64,000 nucleotides of DNA from Serratia ureilytica (GCF_013375155.1 NZ_JABXOF010000016.1:1-64000); one strand, 5' to 3'; shown: positions 21,158-30,212, counted from the stretch's first letter. A program made the numbers and translations. Notes: generated by a model not told the origin, from the letters alone.

Positions 21158-21847
21158 TTATTTTGAACCGGCCGCTTCGTCAATCAATCCCGCCACGTCA
21201 TCGGCATGGGAAACCAGCGAGGCATGACTGGCCTTCAGCACCATGACTTTCTTAGCCTGCAGCCGCTGCGCCATACGCCGTTGGTTCTCCGGCGCTATCA
21301 TGCGGTCGTCGCTGGAGAGTTGATACCACGACGGTTTATGTTTCCAGGCGGGCTCACCGAGGGGGTTGCCGAAGGTATCGGCCAATGGCGCCTTCTGCGT
21401 CGCCGCCATCACCAGAGCCTCGTCGGCGGTAAGATCCTGGCAAAAGCTTTCGTGAAACTTGTCGGTCTTGATCCACAGATAACCGTCGCTGTCCGGAATC
21501 AGATTCGCGACTGCCGCGGGAGGATGCGCTTGCGTAATACCACCGGGGCTTTCACCGGCACCCGGCGCAAACGCGGCAATGTAGACCAGGCCGACCACGT
21601 TAGGCTGGTTGCCCATTTCCGTGATCACCGCGCCACCGTAAGAGTGCCCCACCAACAATACCGGTCCCGCTTGCTGCGCGACCATCTTGCGCGCCCGTTC
21701 CGCATCCTCAGCCAGTGAGGTCAGCGGCATTTCCACCGCATGAATCGCCGAATAGCCCCTGCGCGACAACTCGATAATCACCTTACTCCAGTGCGCGGCG
21801 CCGCCCCAGAATCCGTGCACCAGCACGATGGTTGGTTTTGTGCTCAT
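21158..21847 (-). CDS. alpha/beta hydrolase
   Basis: This 229-aa alpha/beta hydrolase has an HGFWGGAAHW oxyanion-hole motif near residue 11 and the nucleophile elbow GHSYGG near 75. The acid and His are likely in SSDDRMI and KASHASLVSH. It resembles the EstC / hydroxynitrile-lyase-type esterases that act on small esters; the substrate is unknown. The ATG at 21847 is chosen because GAGG lies 8 bp upstream, five codons inside the longest frame. No signal peptide is seen. It is convergent with the preceding small genes. Confidence 0.85.
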   Translation of the reverse strand: MSTKPTIVLVHGFWGGAAHWSKVIIELSRRGYSAIHAVEMPLTSLAEDAERARKMVAQQAGPVLLVGHSYGGAVITEMGNQPNVVGLVYIAAFAPGAGESPGGITQAHPPAAVANLIPDSDGYLWIKTDKFHESFCQDLTADEALVMAATQKAPLADTFGNPLGEPAWKHKPSWYQLSSDDRMIAPENQRRMAQRLQAKKVMVLKASHASLVSHADDVAGLIDEAAGSK

Positions 21848-22155
21848 TGCCGACCTCTTCATCTCATTTGGAGGCGCTGTAGACTGATCAACAGCCGCCC
21901 TACAGGGACGCGCCTTGCAGCCGGCGACGTCGCGCGATCTCCATTTATATAGTTAGCACTGCGGTATTCGGCAATAGCTACGACGGGTTAAGGCGCTCGG
22001 TTTACAGGCATCGTCATGACTTGCCGAGACAGCGTACGCCGTGGCGCCAGTGCAAAAAACGGGATTAAAACTAGGATTTTTACCCATACCGATCTAAAAT
22101 TCCACGCAAAAACAAAGACAAGTAAATTTGGTTCATCGGGAAAAGGAATGAAGTT
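21848..22155. other. intergenic region, divergent from the hydrolase
   Basis: This gap should hold the promoter of the hydrolase on minus and of a small ORF on plus. No strong motif was recognised. A 112-codon minus-strand frame (21988-22326) crosses it, but has no ribosome site and an atypical Arg/Gln-rich composition. Confidence 0.4.
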
Positions 22156-22245
22156 GTGAAGGAAATGATCTCCATCGTATTGATGACATGCCTGCTGGCG
22201 CTGCTGTTTTCGTGGCTGTTCGTCTACGGTCTTAACATTCATTAA
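22156..22245 (+). CDS. putative 29-aa membrane peptide
   Basis: GTG at 22156 is preceded by AAAAGGA at 22141-22147, a good Shine-Dalgarno at normal spacing. The peptide starts MKEMISIVLMTCLLALLFSW and ends in VYGLNIH: almost one hydrophobic helix with a positively charged start. An imperfectly placed hairpin follows (22286-22306). No family recognised; the strong ribosome site is the main support. Confidence 0.5.
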   Translation: MKEMISIVLMTCLLALLFSWLFVYGLNIH

Positions 22246-22721
22246 ACCTACAGCAACACCAAACCCCCCTTCCTGGCTGACCGGCAGCGCATCCGGACGA
22301 TGCGCTAAAAACCCCTCTCCCCGCATGTTTCTATCCCATCATTCGCCCGCCGACAGCTAAAAAAAAGAACCCAAAGCTCGCCGGCGCAACGCGATCTCGC
22401 CTTCGTCTGCTTGCCCACTGAAACATCAATAAAATTTATGAGTTATAACCTCGTCGCGTTTCCGGACGTCTGAATGACTATTTTCCTTCTTCACACCGTT
22501 CCCGCCTGAAATCAGGCTGACAACCTTAAAATGTTACCGGTAACTATGTTGTTGATTTCTTTTCGTAATAAGCATAAAGCCGTTAATAACCTTACATTCT
22601 TTATAGAAATAAATTATGCATTCTTATGGATAAAGGCATGAATTAACGGCCTTCGGTCATTGATTATCGCCCGCCAAGCTCCTAGAATTCGCGCGTAAAA
22701 ATACAACTGGGATCGAGTTTC
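22246..22721. other. intergenic region upstream of the GhoT-like gene
   Basis: No ORF of credible length is present, and nothing like a GhoS antitoxin. Structures seen are a hairpin AGCGCATC/GATGCGCT at 22286-22306, a GntR-type palindrome at 22531-22546, and a 9-bp inverted repeat GCCGTTAAT (22579-22587) / ATTAACGGC (22642-22650) that flanks an AT-rich segment. Confidence 0.5.
22531..22546. promoter_or_regulatory. GntR/IdnR-type palindrome
   Basis: ATGTTACCGGTAACTA is close to the recalled gluconate-repressor operator ATGTTACCGGTAACAT, with the central TTACCGGTAA fully symmetric. No gluconate gene is adjacent; the nearest plus-strand gene is the GhoT-like ORF 176 bp away. Confidence 0.4.
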
Positions 22722-22898
22722 ATGTCGTCGCTGTGGGTTGCAACGCAATACTGTTATTTTATTGGTCTGTTAGTTTCAATGATTTTCACCTACCTGGTAA
22801 GCAGGGACACCGTCAAAATTCGTTGCATCAGCGCGCTGACCATCGGGTTAACCTGGCCGTTGAGTCTGCCGGTCGTCTTGCTGTTTTCGCTGTTCTAA
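22722..22898 (+). CDS. GhoT/OrtT-family small membrane toxin, orphan
   Basis: This 58-aa protein has two hydrophobic helices (about 10-27 and 38-57). The C-terminal half ISALTIGLTWPLSLPVVLLF closely parallels recalled E. coli GhoT and OrtT, which end LSAFLVG-TWPMS-PVALLFSLF; the terminal LLFSLF is identical. These toxins insert in the inner membrane and lower the proton motive force and ATP. The upstream 476 bp has no GhoS-sized ORF, so it resembles the orphan OrtT arrangement rather than ghoST. A GGGATCGAG lies just before the ATG. Confidence 0.8.
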   Translation: MSSLWVATQYCYFIGLLVSMIFTYLVSRDTVKIRCISALTIGLTWPLSLPVVLLFSLF

Positions 22899-23057
22899 CG
22901 CCCTAACCGGCTGTGCCGCCACGGATGCTTTTAAACAGCCGTGCTAATGGAATGGGTCAGCCGACGACGCTGCCCCTCACCAGCGAAACAAGTGACGATA
23001 CGGCGCATTGTTAAATGAAAGGCCATTTCCCCGCGTAACGTTTTACTTGGGGGTAGA

Positions 23058-23354
23058 CTATTCGCCGCGCCGCGATCGCCAACGGCGGTACAGCCGCCCC
23101 GCGCCCCATACCATCAACCATAGCAAAATATTCCCCCCCAACCAAAGCATCAGCAGGTAGAGGAAAGTCTGATAACCGGGTATGCCCCGATCGGCGAAGA
23201 ACGGATTAAAGTGCAAGAATTTGACGATCGCGAAGGGATTAAGATTGAAACGGGTGAAGACGCAGGCGGTCAGCACAGGCGGCAACAGGATGTAAAAAGC
23301 CAGGGTGAATATCAGCAGCAGCCTGGTGCCATGCGTGTTTTTATAATCTTTCAT
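23058..23354 (-). CDS. hypothetical two-span membrane protein
   Basis: This 98-aa protein has hydrophobic helices at about residues 12-33 (LLLIFTLAFYILLPPVLTAC) and 64-86 (LYLLMLWLGGNILLWLMVWG) and a very basic C-terminus (GRLYRRWRSRRGE). No recognised domain. No clear Shine-Dalgarno is seen before the ATG at 23354. The topology pattern and basic tail support a real inner-membrane protein. Confidence 0.55.
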   Translation of the reverse strand: MKDYKNTHGTRLLLIFTLAFYILLPPVLTACVFTRFNLNPFAIVKFLHFNPFFADRGIPGYQTFLYLLMLWLGGNILLWLMVWGAGRLYRRWRSRRGE

Positions 23355-23579
23355 ATCAGCGTATTGCTTGCTTCATCTCAGTGCGAGAATCGCCTGGCGA
23401 TCGCTCGCCAATCGACCCTGCGGGCCAAAAATAGTTCCGCGCAAACGCGGGAATAAAGCCGGTTCAGCGTTTAATTCTCATTTAGCGCTCGGGTGATATA
23501 TACCCTGTGGATTATAAATTACGATGCCGACGCGCCGTCTTCAACTGCAGCGTTTGCGTGGCGTCATCAGGAGGCCCTA

Positions 23580-24062
23580 ATGAAACCGGACGCACTCTCC
23601 CTGCCGCCGAGCGCCAAAAAACTCAAAGTGATCTACGGCTGGTATATTTACGTGATCTATATCCTGCTGGTTTTCAACATTTACATGGCGGTCTACAACG
23701 TCTGCGTTCGGCATCCGATCGAAGCCCCGCTGCTATCGCTGTTTCACAGCCTGTTTCTCGCGCTGATGTTGCAACAGGTGCTCAAGAAAAACGTCGTTTT
23801 CGCCTGGATCTTGTTGGGCTATTTTATTCTGATGCGCCTGTATTACGCCAATGTGCTGCACATTGAGTTCACGCTGGTGAGCCGTGGCCTGGTGCTGCTG
23901 ATTCTGACGCTGCTGCTGACCGGCACCGTGGCCGTCGGGCAGCTGGCCACGCCGCCACAGCGGCATGACTGGCTGGCTCGCCTAGGCTGGCGGCAATGGA
24001 CGACGCTCGCGGCGCTGGCGGCGATCCTGACCCCGCTGATCACCACCGATTACCTCGGTTAA
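23580..24062 (+). CDS. hypothetical four-span membrane protein
   Basis: This 160-aa protein starts at ATG 23580, which has GGAGG 5-6 bp upstream; the longer frame from 23493 is rejected for lack of such a site. About four hydrophobic segments are seen (GWYIYVIYILLVFNIYMAVY, LLSLFHSLFLALMLQ, VVFAWILLGYFILMRL, LVLLILTLLLTGTVAVG), with a fifth possible at the end. No family recognised. Its stop lies 8 bp from the convergent small ORF. Confidence 0.7.
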   Translation: MKPDALSLPPSAKKLKVIYGWYIYVIYILLVFNIYMAVYNVCVRHPIEAPLLSLFHSLFLALMLQQVLKKNVVFAWILLGYFILMRLYYANVLHIEFTLVSRGLVLLILTLLLTGTVAVGQLATPPQRHDWLARLGWRQWTTLAALAAILTPLITTDYLG

Positions 24063-24070
24063 ACGCGGTG

Positions 24071-24265
24071 CTATCTGGGGATATGGGGCTCTGAAATGTC
24101 TACGATGCGGCATATTTTGGTGTAGTTGCCTGCCTTCTCACAGATCTTGTCCGTGACGAACACGCTAAGGTAGCCCAGCAGCAGCAAGTAGCCAACCATG
24201 CACAAAATAAAGATAAGCGTTCTCACCGATAGCGACCAACCTGACAAGAGTATCTCCAGCATCAT
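24071..24265 (-). CDS. putative 64-aa single-span membrane protein
   Basis: The frame from the ATG pair at 24265/24262 encodes one hydrophobic helix (TLIFILCMVGYLLLLGYLSV) and a polar C-terminus with two Cys (DKICEKAGNYTKICRIV). AGG just upstream is a weak ribosome site. The open frame extends back to 24460, but that part overlaps the exonuclease gene and is not plausible protein. Confidence 0.4.
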   Translation of the reverse strand: MMLEILLSGWSLSVRTLIFILCMVGYLLLLGYLSVFVTDKICEKAGNYTKICRIVDISEPHIPR

Positions 24266-24368
24266 AACCTGAACGAGGCGCTTTAAAAGGATTTCATGTG
24301 CGCACTGGCCGCATCGGCGCACGTTCTGTAGTAACATTAAACCACCACGCCAACCACCGGAAACGCCG

Positions 24369-24929
24369 ATGCACCATCTGATGTTAGACATTGAAACCCT
24401 GGATATAAAACCCTGCGCCGTGATTTTGGTGGTCGCGGCGGTGTTTTTCGATCCCCGCACCGGGGAACTTGGCGCCGAATTCGAGGCCGCCGTCAGCAGC
24501 CAGAAAGATCAGCCGGGGCGAACCATAAGCCTGGACACGGTTGCCTGGTGGGCGAAACAATCCGATGAAGCGCGCAAGCTGGCCTTCGGCGGCACCGAGA
24601 GCCTCAAGCGCGTGCTGAGCAGTCTCAGCCGTTTTATCCATATGAACAGCACCGATACGGTAAAGGTCTGGGGTAACGGTAAAGAGTTCGACTGCGCGAT
24701 CCTCGAACACGCCTTCCAGCAGTTGGAGATGCCCTGTCCGTGGAAATTCTGGGATACCCAGGATGTGCGCACGGTGATAACGCTGGCGGAACTGCACGGC
24801 TTTAACCCGAAAAAGACCCGTCCGTTCGAAGGCATGCCGCATCGCGCGTTGGATGACGCTCGCCATCAGGCCCGTTATGTGGCCGATACCGTCTCGGCGC
24901 TTTATCTCCGCCCGGGAGCGCAGCGCTGA
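24369..24929 (+). CDS. phage-type 3'-5' exoribonuclease (Rv2179c/RNase T-like)
   Basis: This 186-aa DnaQ/DEDD-fold nuclease has Exo I LDIETLD (Asp/Glu at residues 7 and 9), Exo II WGNGKEFDCAIL and Exo III PHRALDDARHQARYV. It closely resembles the exonuclease carried by many Caudovirales and by RecE-region modules, including AWWAKQSDEAR and PWKFWDTQDVRT. It should be a cytoplasmic Mg-dependent 3'-5' exonuclease. No other phage gene is nearby, so it is a domesticated or stray cargo gene (inference). Confidence 0.82.
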   Translation: MHHLMLDIETLDIKPCAVILVVAAVFFDPRTGELGAEFEAAVSSQKDQPGRTISLDTVAWWAKQSDEARKLAFGGTESLKRVLSSLSRFIHMNSTDTVKVWGNGKEFDCAILEHAFQQLEMPCPWKFWDTQDVRTVITLAELHGFNPKKTRPFEGMPHRALDDARHQARYVADTVSALYLRPGAQR

Positions 24930-25006
24930 CCCGCTTTGCCCCTTTTCATTTGCCGCCAGAATCTCTACTCTAGCCCTCTTTGTCACTAGGACGTGCCTTT
25001 CCTGCT

Positions 25007-26200
25007 ATGCAAAAGTTCCTGTTTCTGCTTCTCAGCCTGGTGCTGCTCGGCCCATTGGGCATCGATCTCTATCTGCCCACCATTCCCGCCATCGCCGCCG
25101 GCCTGGGCAGCAGTGAAGCGCTGATCCAATCCACCATTTCGCTGTTTATTCTGGTGCTCGGCCTCGGTCAAATCATCGCCGGTCCGTTGGTGGATAACTA
25201 TGGCCGCAAACCGGTGGCGCTGGCCGGCATTATTCTCTACACGATCGGCGCGGCAATGGCGGCACTGGCCACCAGCCCGACGATCTTCATCGCGTCGCGC
25301 CTGTTGCAAGGGGTTGCGGTCTGTTGCACCGCCGTCGTCGCCTTCAGCGGCGTGCGCGATCGGCTGAATGGCGACGACGCCGCCCGCGCCTTCGGCTTTC
25401 TCAACGGCACGCTGAACATCATCCCGGCATTGGCGCCGCTGCTCGGCGGCCTGCTCGCCGAAGCCTTCGGCTGGCGCGCGCCCTTTTGGTTCCTGGCCAG
25501 TTACGCGCTGCTGGTGTTGGTGCTCATCGCGCTGCGCCTGCCGGAAACTCGCCCCGCCGACACCGTGCCGGTCAAAGGGCTGCCGGTGCGCCAATACGCG
25601 CGCATCCTCAGCGAACGGCGTTTCCTCTCTTTCGCGGTGGTGAACTCCGGGGCGATGGGCATGGCGCTGACCTACGTTTCTCTGGCGCCTAACGTGCTGA
25701 TGGGCACCGCGGGCCTGACTCCGCTGCAATTCTCGTTGGTGTTCGGCGCCAACGGCTTCTGGATCATGTTGGTCAGCTTCTTCGCTAACCGCATCATCCA
25801 CAAAGTCGGCCGCCCGGTTTGTCTGGCGACCGGCGGCATTTTGATGGGGTTGGGCTGCCTGGGCCTGCTGCTGGGCGTCATGTGGCTTCCCGCGGCGGCG
25901 CAAGCGCACTGGCTGGCGTATATGCTGCCGGTCGCCAGCGCCTGCGCCGGGTTGGCGTTCGTAATGGGCCCGGCCACCAGCTATGCGCTGGAACCGTACT
26001 CCAATGAGGCCGGCGTCGCGTCCGCGCTGGTCGGTTTCGTACAGATGGCCGGCGGCGCCGCGCTGGGACTGCTGGCGATGGCGCTGCCGCTGCAACCGAA
26101 GCTGTCTCTGGCCTTGGTTATGCTGGCGGGCTGCCTGCTGGCGCTGCACGCGCGGCGGCTCAGCAAGCAGATTAAAGGACAGATCAGAAAAGTCGCCTGA
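25007..26200 (+). CDS. MFS multidrug efflux transporter, Bcr/CflA-MdtL type
   Basis: This 397-aa protein has about 12 membrane spans. Family motifs are GPLGIDLYLPTIPAIA in helix 1, the loop DNYGRKPVAL (MFS motif A) and RLLQGVAVCCTAVVAF in helix 4. The pattern FLNGTLNIIPALAPLLGG and the late YSNEAGVASALVG recall E. coli MdtL. It is a proton-driven exporter; the substrate cannot be read from the sequence. The ATG at 25007 is preferred over a TTG at 24980. It is convergent with dadX. Confidence 0.85.
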   Translation: MQKFLFLLLSLVLLGPLGIDLYLPTIPAIAAGLGSSEALIQSTISLFILVLGLGQIIAGPLVDNYGRKPVALAGIILYTIGAAMAALATSPTIFIASRLLQGVAVCCTAVVAFSGVRDRLNGDDAARAFGFLNGTLNIIPALAPLLGGLLAEAFGWRAPFWFLASYALLVLVLIALRLPETRPADTVPVKGLPVRQYARILSERRFLSFAVVNSGAMGMALTYVSLAPNVLMGTAGLTPLQFSLVFGANGFWIMLVSFFANRIIHKVGRPVCLATGGILMGLGCLGLLLGVMWLPAAAQAHWLAYMLPVASACAGLAFVMGPATSYALEPYSNEAGVASALVGFVQMAGGAALGLLAMALPLQPKLSLALVMLAGCLLALHARRLSKQIKGQIRKVA

Positions 26201-26208
26201 GCCGCGGC

Positions 26209-27282
26209 TCAGGCTTCGGTAACAACCGGCACCCGTGCCGCCAACGCCGACAACAGTTCATAGCCTAACGTCCCTGCCGCCGTGGCCACCTCGTCCACCG
26301 GCAGGCGTTTTCCCCACAGCTCCACCTCGGCGCCCAGTTCAACGTGGGGACTGGGCGTCAAATCCACCGCCAGCATATCCATCGATACCGTTCCCAGGGT
26401 GCGTGTCAGCACGCCATCGACCCATACCGGCGTTCCGGTCGGCGCATGACGCGGATAGCCGTCGGCATAACCGCAGGCCACCACGCCGATACGCTGCGCG
26501 CCGGCGGCGCTGTAACGGCCACCGTAGCCCACGCGATCTCCAGACTTCAGCTGCTGAATGCCGATGATCTCGCTGCTCAGCGTCATCGCCGGCTGCAACC
26601 CCGTCGATGCGATATCGTTCCAGCATCCGCTCGGCGAAGCGCCATAGAGAATGATCCCAGGGCGCACCCAGCTGCCGTGGGTCGCAGGATGCCACAGCGT
26701 AGCGGCCGAGTTGGCCAGGCAACGCGGCAGCGGTACATCGGCCGCCGCCGCCTCGATGGTGGCCATCTGCTGAGTTACGCCTTCCGGCCCGTCGGCGGTG
26801 GCGAAGTGACTCATCAGCGTAAGCTCGGCAATATTGGCGACAGCCTGCGCCCTGCGCCACACCTCATGCAGGCGCTCGGGCGCAAACCCCAGCCGATTCA
26901 TGCCGCTGTTCACTTTCAGATAGACATCAAGCGGCGCACTCAGCTTTGCGTCGGCGATCGCCGCCAGTTGCCAGTCGCTGTGCACCGCCGTCGTCAGGCG
27001 ATAACGATCGAGCAAGGCCAGATCCTGTCGCTGGAAGAAGCCTTCCAACAACAGGATCGGCCCCTGCCAACCGGACTCGCGCAGCAACACCGCTTCGGCC
27101 AGATCCAGCATGGCGAAGCCGTCGGTGTGCGCCATGCTGCGCCAAACGTGTTTGATGCCGTGGCCATAGGCGTTGGCCTTGACCACCGCCCAGACTTTGG
27201 CGCCGGGGGCGAAACGGCGCACCACCTGCAGGTTGTTTTCAATTGCACCGAGATGCATCGTGGCGGTTATCGGACGGGGCAT
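26209..27282 (-). CDS. dadX: alanine racemase, catabolic
   Basis: This 357-aa fold-type III PLP enzyme has the PLP lysine in [10 protein letters not shown] (about Lys34) and the second catalytic Tyr in [10 protein letters not shown]. It racemises L- and D-alanine. Directly behind dadA with a 76-bp gap, it is the catabolic paralogue: DadX makes D-alanine and DadA oxidises it to pyruvate. This matches the dadAX operon of E. coli. Confidence 0.94.
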   Translation of the reverse strand: MPRPITATMHLGAIENNLQVVRRFAPGAKVWAVVKANAYGHGIKHVWRSMAHTDGFAMLDLAEAVLLRESGWQGPILLLEGFFQRQDLALLDRYRLTTAVHSDWQLAAIADAKLSAPLDVYLKVNSGMNRLGFAPERLHEVWRRAQAVANIAELTLMSHFATADGPEGVTQQMATIEAAAADVPLPRCLANSAATLWHPATHGSWVRPGIILYGASPSGCWNDIASTGLQPAMTLSSEIIGIQQLKSGDRVGYGGRYSAAGAQRIGVVACGYADGYPRHAPTGTPVWVDGVLTRTLGTVSMDMLAVDLTPSPHVELGAEVELWGKRLPVDEVATAAGTLGYELLSALAARVPVVTEA

Positions 27283-27358
27283 CGCTTCTCCTTGGGGCAG
27301 CGTACAGCGGCCACGCGCGCCTGCGCGTGGCCGAAAAAGTCTATGACAGCGTCGACGA

Positions 27359-28663
27359 TTAACGTGCGGGATGCACGTCGTTCAGCGGAACCGCGTGTTG
27401 CTGGCGAAATCCGGCGCTGTAACGCGCCACCGCCAGGTCATCGGAAGGGATTGCCGGCGTAATGCCGGACATCAGATCGGACAACAACTGCCCGGAACCG
27501 CAGGCCATGGTCCAGCCGAGCGTGCCATGCCCGGTGTTGAGGTACAGGTTTTTCAACGAGGTGCGGCCGACGATCGGCGTGCCGTCCGGCGTCATCGGGC
27601 GCAAGCCGGTCCAGAACGTCGCGTCTTCCACTCTGCCGCCGTTCGGGTAGAGATCGCGCACCACCATCTCCAGCGTTTCTCGCCGCTTTTGCTCCAGCTG
27701 AGTATTGAAACCGACGATCTCCGCCATGCCGCCGACGCGAATGCGCTGGTCGAAGCGCGTGATGGCGATTTTATACGTCTCATCCAGTACCGTAGAGAAT
27801 GGCGCCGCCGCCTCATCGACGATAGGGATCGTCAGCGAATAGCCCTTCAGCGGGTAAACCGGAATAGACACCAGGCCGCGCAGCAGCGCCGTGGAGTACG
27901 AACCGAACGCTACCACATAGCTATCGGCTTTGAACACTTCCTCGCCGCACTGTACGCCGGCGATCTTGTCCCCCTCCACCAACAGACGGTCGACGCTGCG
28001 GTTGAACAGGAAGGTCACGCCCGCCTGCTCAGCCATCTTCGCCAACTGTTGCGTAAACAGTTGGCAATCGCCGGTTTCGTCGTTCGGCAACTGCAGGCCG
28101 CCGGTCAGCTTGTGCGCCACCTGCGCCAGCGCAGGCTCAACGCTGCCGAGTTGGCCGGCCTCCAGCAATCGGTAAGGCACTCCGGCATCTTCCAATACCG
28201 CAATATCTTTCGCGGCGTTTTCGAACTGTTGTTGGGTGCGGAACAGCTGCAGCGTGCCGCCCTGACGGCCTTCGTACTGGATGCCGGTTTCCTGCCGCAG
28301 CGCCTTGATGCAGTCGCGGCTGTATTCCGCCAGGCGCACCATGCGGCCTTTGTTGGTCATGTAGTGTTCGGTGTTGCAGTTTTTCAGCATCTGCCACATC
28401 CAGTTCAGCTGGAAGCTGCTGCCGTCGAGACGGATCGCCAGCGGCGCATGGCGTTGGAACATCCACTTAATGGCCTTCAGCGGCACGCCCGGCGCCGCCC
28501 AGGGAGCGGCATAGCCCGGTGAAATCTGCCCGGCGTTCGCCGCGCTGGTTTCCAGTGCCGGGCCAGGCTGACGATCTATCACCGTCACCTCATGCCCAGC
28601 CTTCGCCAAATACCAGGCACTGGCTACGCCCACCACTCCACTACCTAAAATTACCACTCGCAT
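27359..28663 (-). CDS. dadA: D-amino acid dehydrogenase, small subunit
   Basis: This 434-aa FAD-dependent dehydrogenase has the Rossmann start [20 protein letters not shown] (GxGxxG) and a C-terminal FAD motif [16 protein letters not shown]. It oxidises D-alanine to pyruvate and ammonia at the inner membrane and passes electrons to the respiratory chain. It is the first gene of dadA-dadX. A CRP box lies about 95 bp upstream, consistent with the known cAMP-CRP and Lrp control in E. coli. Confidence 0.96.
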   Translation of the reverse strand: MRVVILGSGVVGVASAWYLAKAGHEVTVIDRQPGPALETSAANAGQISPGYAAPWAAPGVPLKAIKWMFQRHAPLAIRLDGSSFQLNWMWQMLKNCNTEHYMTNKGRMVRLAEYSRDCIKALRQETGIQYEGRQGGTLQLFRTQQQFENAAKDIAVLEDAGVPYRLLEAGQLGSVEPALAQVAHKLTGGLQLPNDETGDCQLFTQQLAKMAEQAGVTFLFNRSVDRLLVEGDKIAGVQCGEEVFKADSYVVAFGSYSTALLRGLVSIPVYPLKGYSLTIPIVDEAAAPFSTVLDETYKIAITRFDQRIRVGGMAEIVGFNTQLEQKRRETLEMVVRDLYPNGGRVEDATFWTGLRPMTPDGTPIVGRTSLKNLYLNTGHGTLGWTMACGSGQLLSDLMSGITPAIPSDDLAVARYSAGFRQQHAVPLNDVHPAR

Positions 28664-29197
28664 CGCTGACTCCAGCCCAAGGCTTCACAAAGCACAATCT
28701 TCTGCTAACAGGAAATTAACTCAGTGAAAAAATCCGTCCAACAACTTCGTCATCAAACGTGACAATATTCACAATTAATTTATCGTCGATGGCCCGCGCA
28801 TTTGCAATAGCCGCCAGAAAATAGCGATAAGATACGGTTTAAGGGGGTTTATGGCGCGAGGTCACCCCTGATTCGCTAGCATTGCTATCATTGATGTCAT
28901 GGAAAATTGGCGTGATAAGCAACATGGATTTAACAGAATATAAAAATATCAGCTAACCTATAAATAGAATAAAAAACCACAAAAACAAAAAATACCAAAA
29001 CAACTGGCAAATAACGGCACCACCCGCTGCAGCAGAAAAATCGCGTAAATTTTCAGCCCTTAATAGCCTTATTTTTACTGTTGGAATAAAGCGGCGTTCA
29101 CTGTGGCGCCATCTTGTTTTCGCTGCAGCACGATATGAACGTTCAAGCCCCCAGCCGCGCCTAGAGTTCATACTGTCGCTATTCAGGAGAACCTCGC
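28664..29197. other. dadA upstream region
   Basis: This 534-bp gap is divergent between dadA and the monooxygenase-fold gene. It has one CRP box (28758) and long A-rich runs around 28940-29000, which could hold further regulators such as Lrp or H-NS. A 72-codon minus frame at 28953-29171 starts next to the neighbouring gene and looks non-coding. Confidence 0.5.
28758..28773. promoter_or_regulatory. CRP operator of dadAX
   Basis: CGTGACAATATTCACA matches TGTGA-N6-TCACA with a single mismatch. A possible minus-strand promoter follows: TTGGAC at about 28738, a 16-bp spacer, then TTAATT. Confidence 0.65.
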
Positions 29198-29515
29198 ATG
29201 TTCATCGCTCTCTATCAGTTCTCAGTCAAAACCGGACACGAACACGCTTTTCGCCAGGCCTGGCTTGAATTGACGCAGGGCATCTATCAGCAACGCGGCA
29301 GCCTGGGCTCGCGCCTGCATCGGGAGGTGAACGGCAAATATATCGGCTATGGGCAGTGGCCAAGCCGCTCGGCATGGGAAAACGCCGGTGATATTCAGCT
29401 GGATGAACGGTACCGAGCGGCTCGGGATCGTATGCGCGCCACTTTATTGGCGGATGAAACGCTATTTGAAATGGACGTCACGGACGATTACCTGCAAATC
29501 AGGTCGTTCGACTGA
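29198..29515 (+). CDS. antibiotic biosynthesis monooxygenase-fold protein
   Basis: This 105-aa ferredoxin-like dimeric alpha-beta barrel protein has the ABM pattern FIALYQFSVKTGHEHAFRQAW at the start and the short SRLHREVNGKYIGYGQWPSR strand pair. Such proteins act as small monooxygenases or as stress-related heme or quinone enzymes; the activity here is not known. CAGGAG lies 7 bp before the ATG. It is a single gene, convergent with zinT. Confidence 0.75.
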   Translation: MFIALYQFSVKTGHEHAFRQAWLELTQGIYQQRGSLGSRLHREVNGKYIGYGQWPSRSAWENAGDIQLDERYRAARDRMRATLLADETLFEMDVTDDYLQIRSFD

Positions 29516-29543
29516 CCACAAGCCCACGCGTGCGGGCTTGTGG
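29516..29543. terminator. hairpin between the ABM gene and zinT
   Basis: A perfect 10-bp stem CCACAAGCCC/GGGCTTGTGG with an 8-nt loop lies directly at the stop codon of the ABM gene. There is no T run, so it may be a weak or rho-assisted terminator. Confidence 0.55.
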
Positions 29544-29561
29544 TGGCAGAAGAGAGAAGCA

Positions 29562-30212
29562 TCAATGATGCAGCATCTCGTCCACGACTTCTTTGGTCTG
29601 CAGCTGGAATGGGTAGTAGGTCGGCCAGTTATCCATCTCTTTCAGCAACGCCTCCTGCGACGTGTTGCCCATAAAGATATGGAAATGCGCCGATTTGCGC
29701 GGCCCGATAATGTGATCGCTGAACTGTACGAATTTCGGCGCCTGGCTGTCGGCATCCTGGCACTCGAACAGATAACGCACGCCTTTCTTACCGGAGACAT
29801 ACGTCAGGATCTTATGCCCGGCGTACTTGTACTGACAGGCGCTGGATTGGTCGCCACGGTGAAATTCCATGACACCGTTCTCAATGCCAATGGTATCCAC
29901 ATCGGTGGCGTAACCTTGGCGGTAATACGCCTTCACCTCTGCGAAGGTTTTGCTCTTATCCTGCGCCGCTTTCTTCTTGAACACCGGGTCAAGATCCCCA
30001 TTGATCAGATACGGATACACGGATTGCCATACGCCCTCCCAATCAGTCAGGTCGCGATCTTTGACGTCTTTATCGTCGAACACGCCTCCCTCCGCCTTTT
30101 TTTCCACTTCCGTCAGCGGCTTGCCATGTGAATGATGCCCGTGAGCCAACGTTTGCCCACTGATGAACAGCGCCGCCAGCGCCACTGCCAATTTGCCCAA
30201 ATGCCTCGTCAA
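29562..30212 (-). CDS. zinT: periplasmic zinc-binding protein ZinT
   Basis: The protein is 216 aa, as in E. coli ZinT, when read from the TTG at 30212. AAGGAG lies 6 bp before that TTG; the ATG-started frame from 30296 lacks this. A signal peptide ([19 protein letters not shown]) is followed by the zinc-binding HGHHSHGK. The lipocalin-like body has [19 protein letters not shown]. ZinT binds Zn and Cd and hands Zn to ZnuA, whose gene is also in this window. A Zur-like box lies 32 bp upstream. Confidence 0.94.
   Translation of the reverse strand: MTRHLGKLAVALAALFISGQTLAHGHHSHGKPLTEVEKKAEGGVFDDKDVKDRDLTDWEGVWQSVYPYLINGDLDPVFKKKAAQDKSKTFAEVKAYYRQGYATDVDTIGIENGVMEFHRGDQSSACQYKYAGHKILTYVSGKKGVRYLFECQDADSQAPKFVQFSDHIIGPRKSAHFHIFMGNTSQEALLKEMDNWPTYYPFQLQTKEVVDEMLHH

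Noticed and set aside
21988-22326. 112-codon minus frame in the accessory gap
   Set aside because: No Shine-Dalgarno, unusual composition, and it overlaps a better small ORF on plus.
24986-26149. 387-codon minus frame over the MFS gene
   Set aside because: Very Gln/Arg/His-rich shadow; the plus strand encodes a clear transporter.
28953-29171. 72-codon minus frame upstream of dadA
   Set aside because: It starts next to the opposite gene and runs through A-rich, promoter-like DNA.
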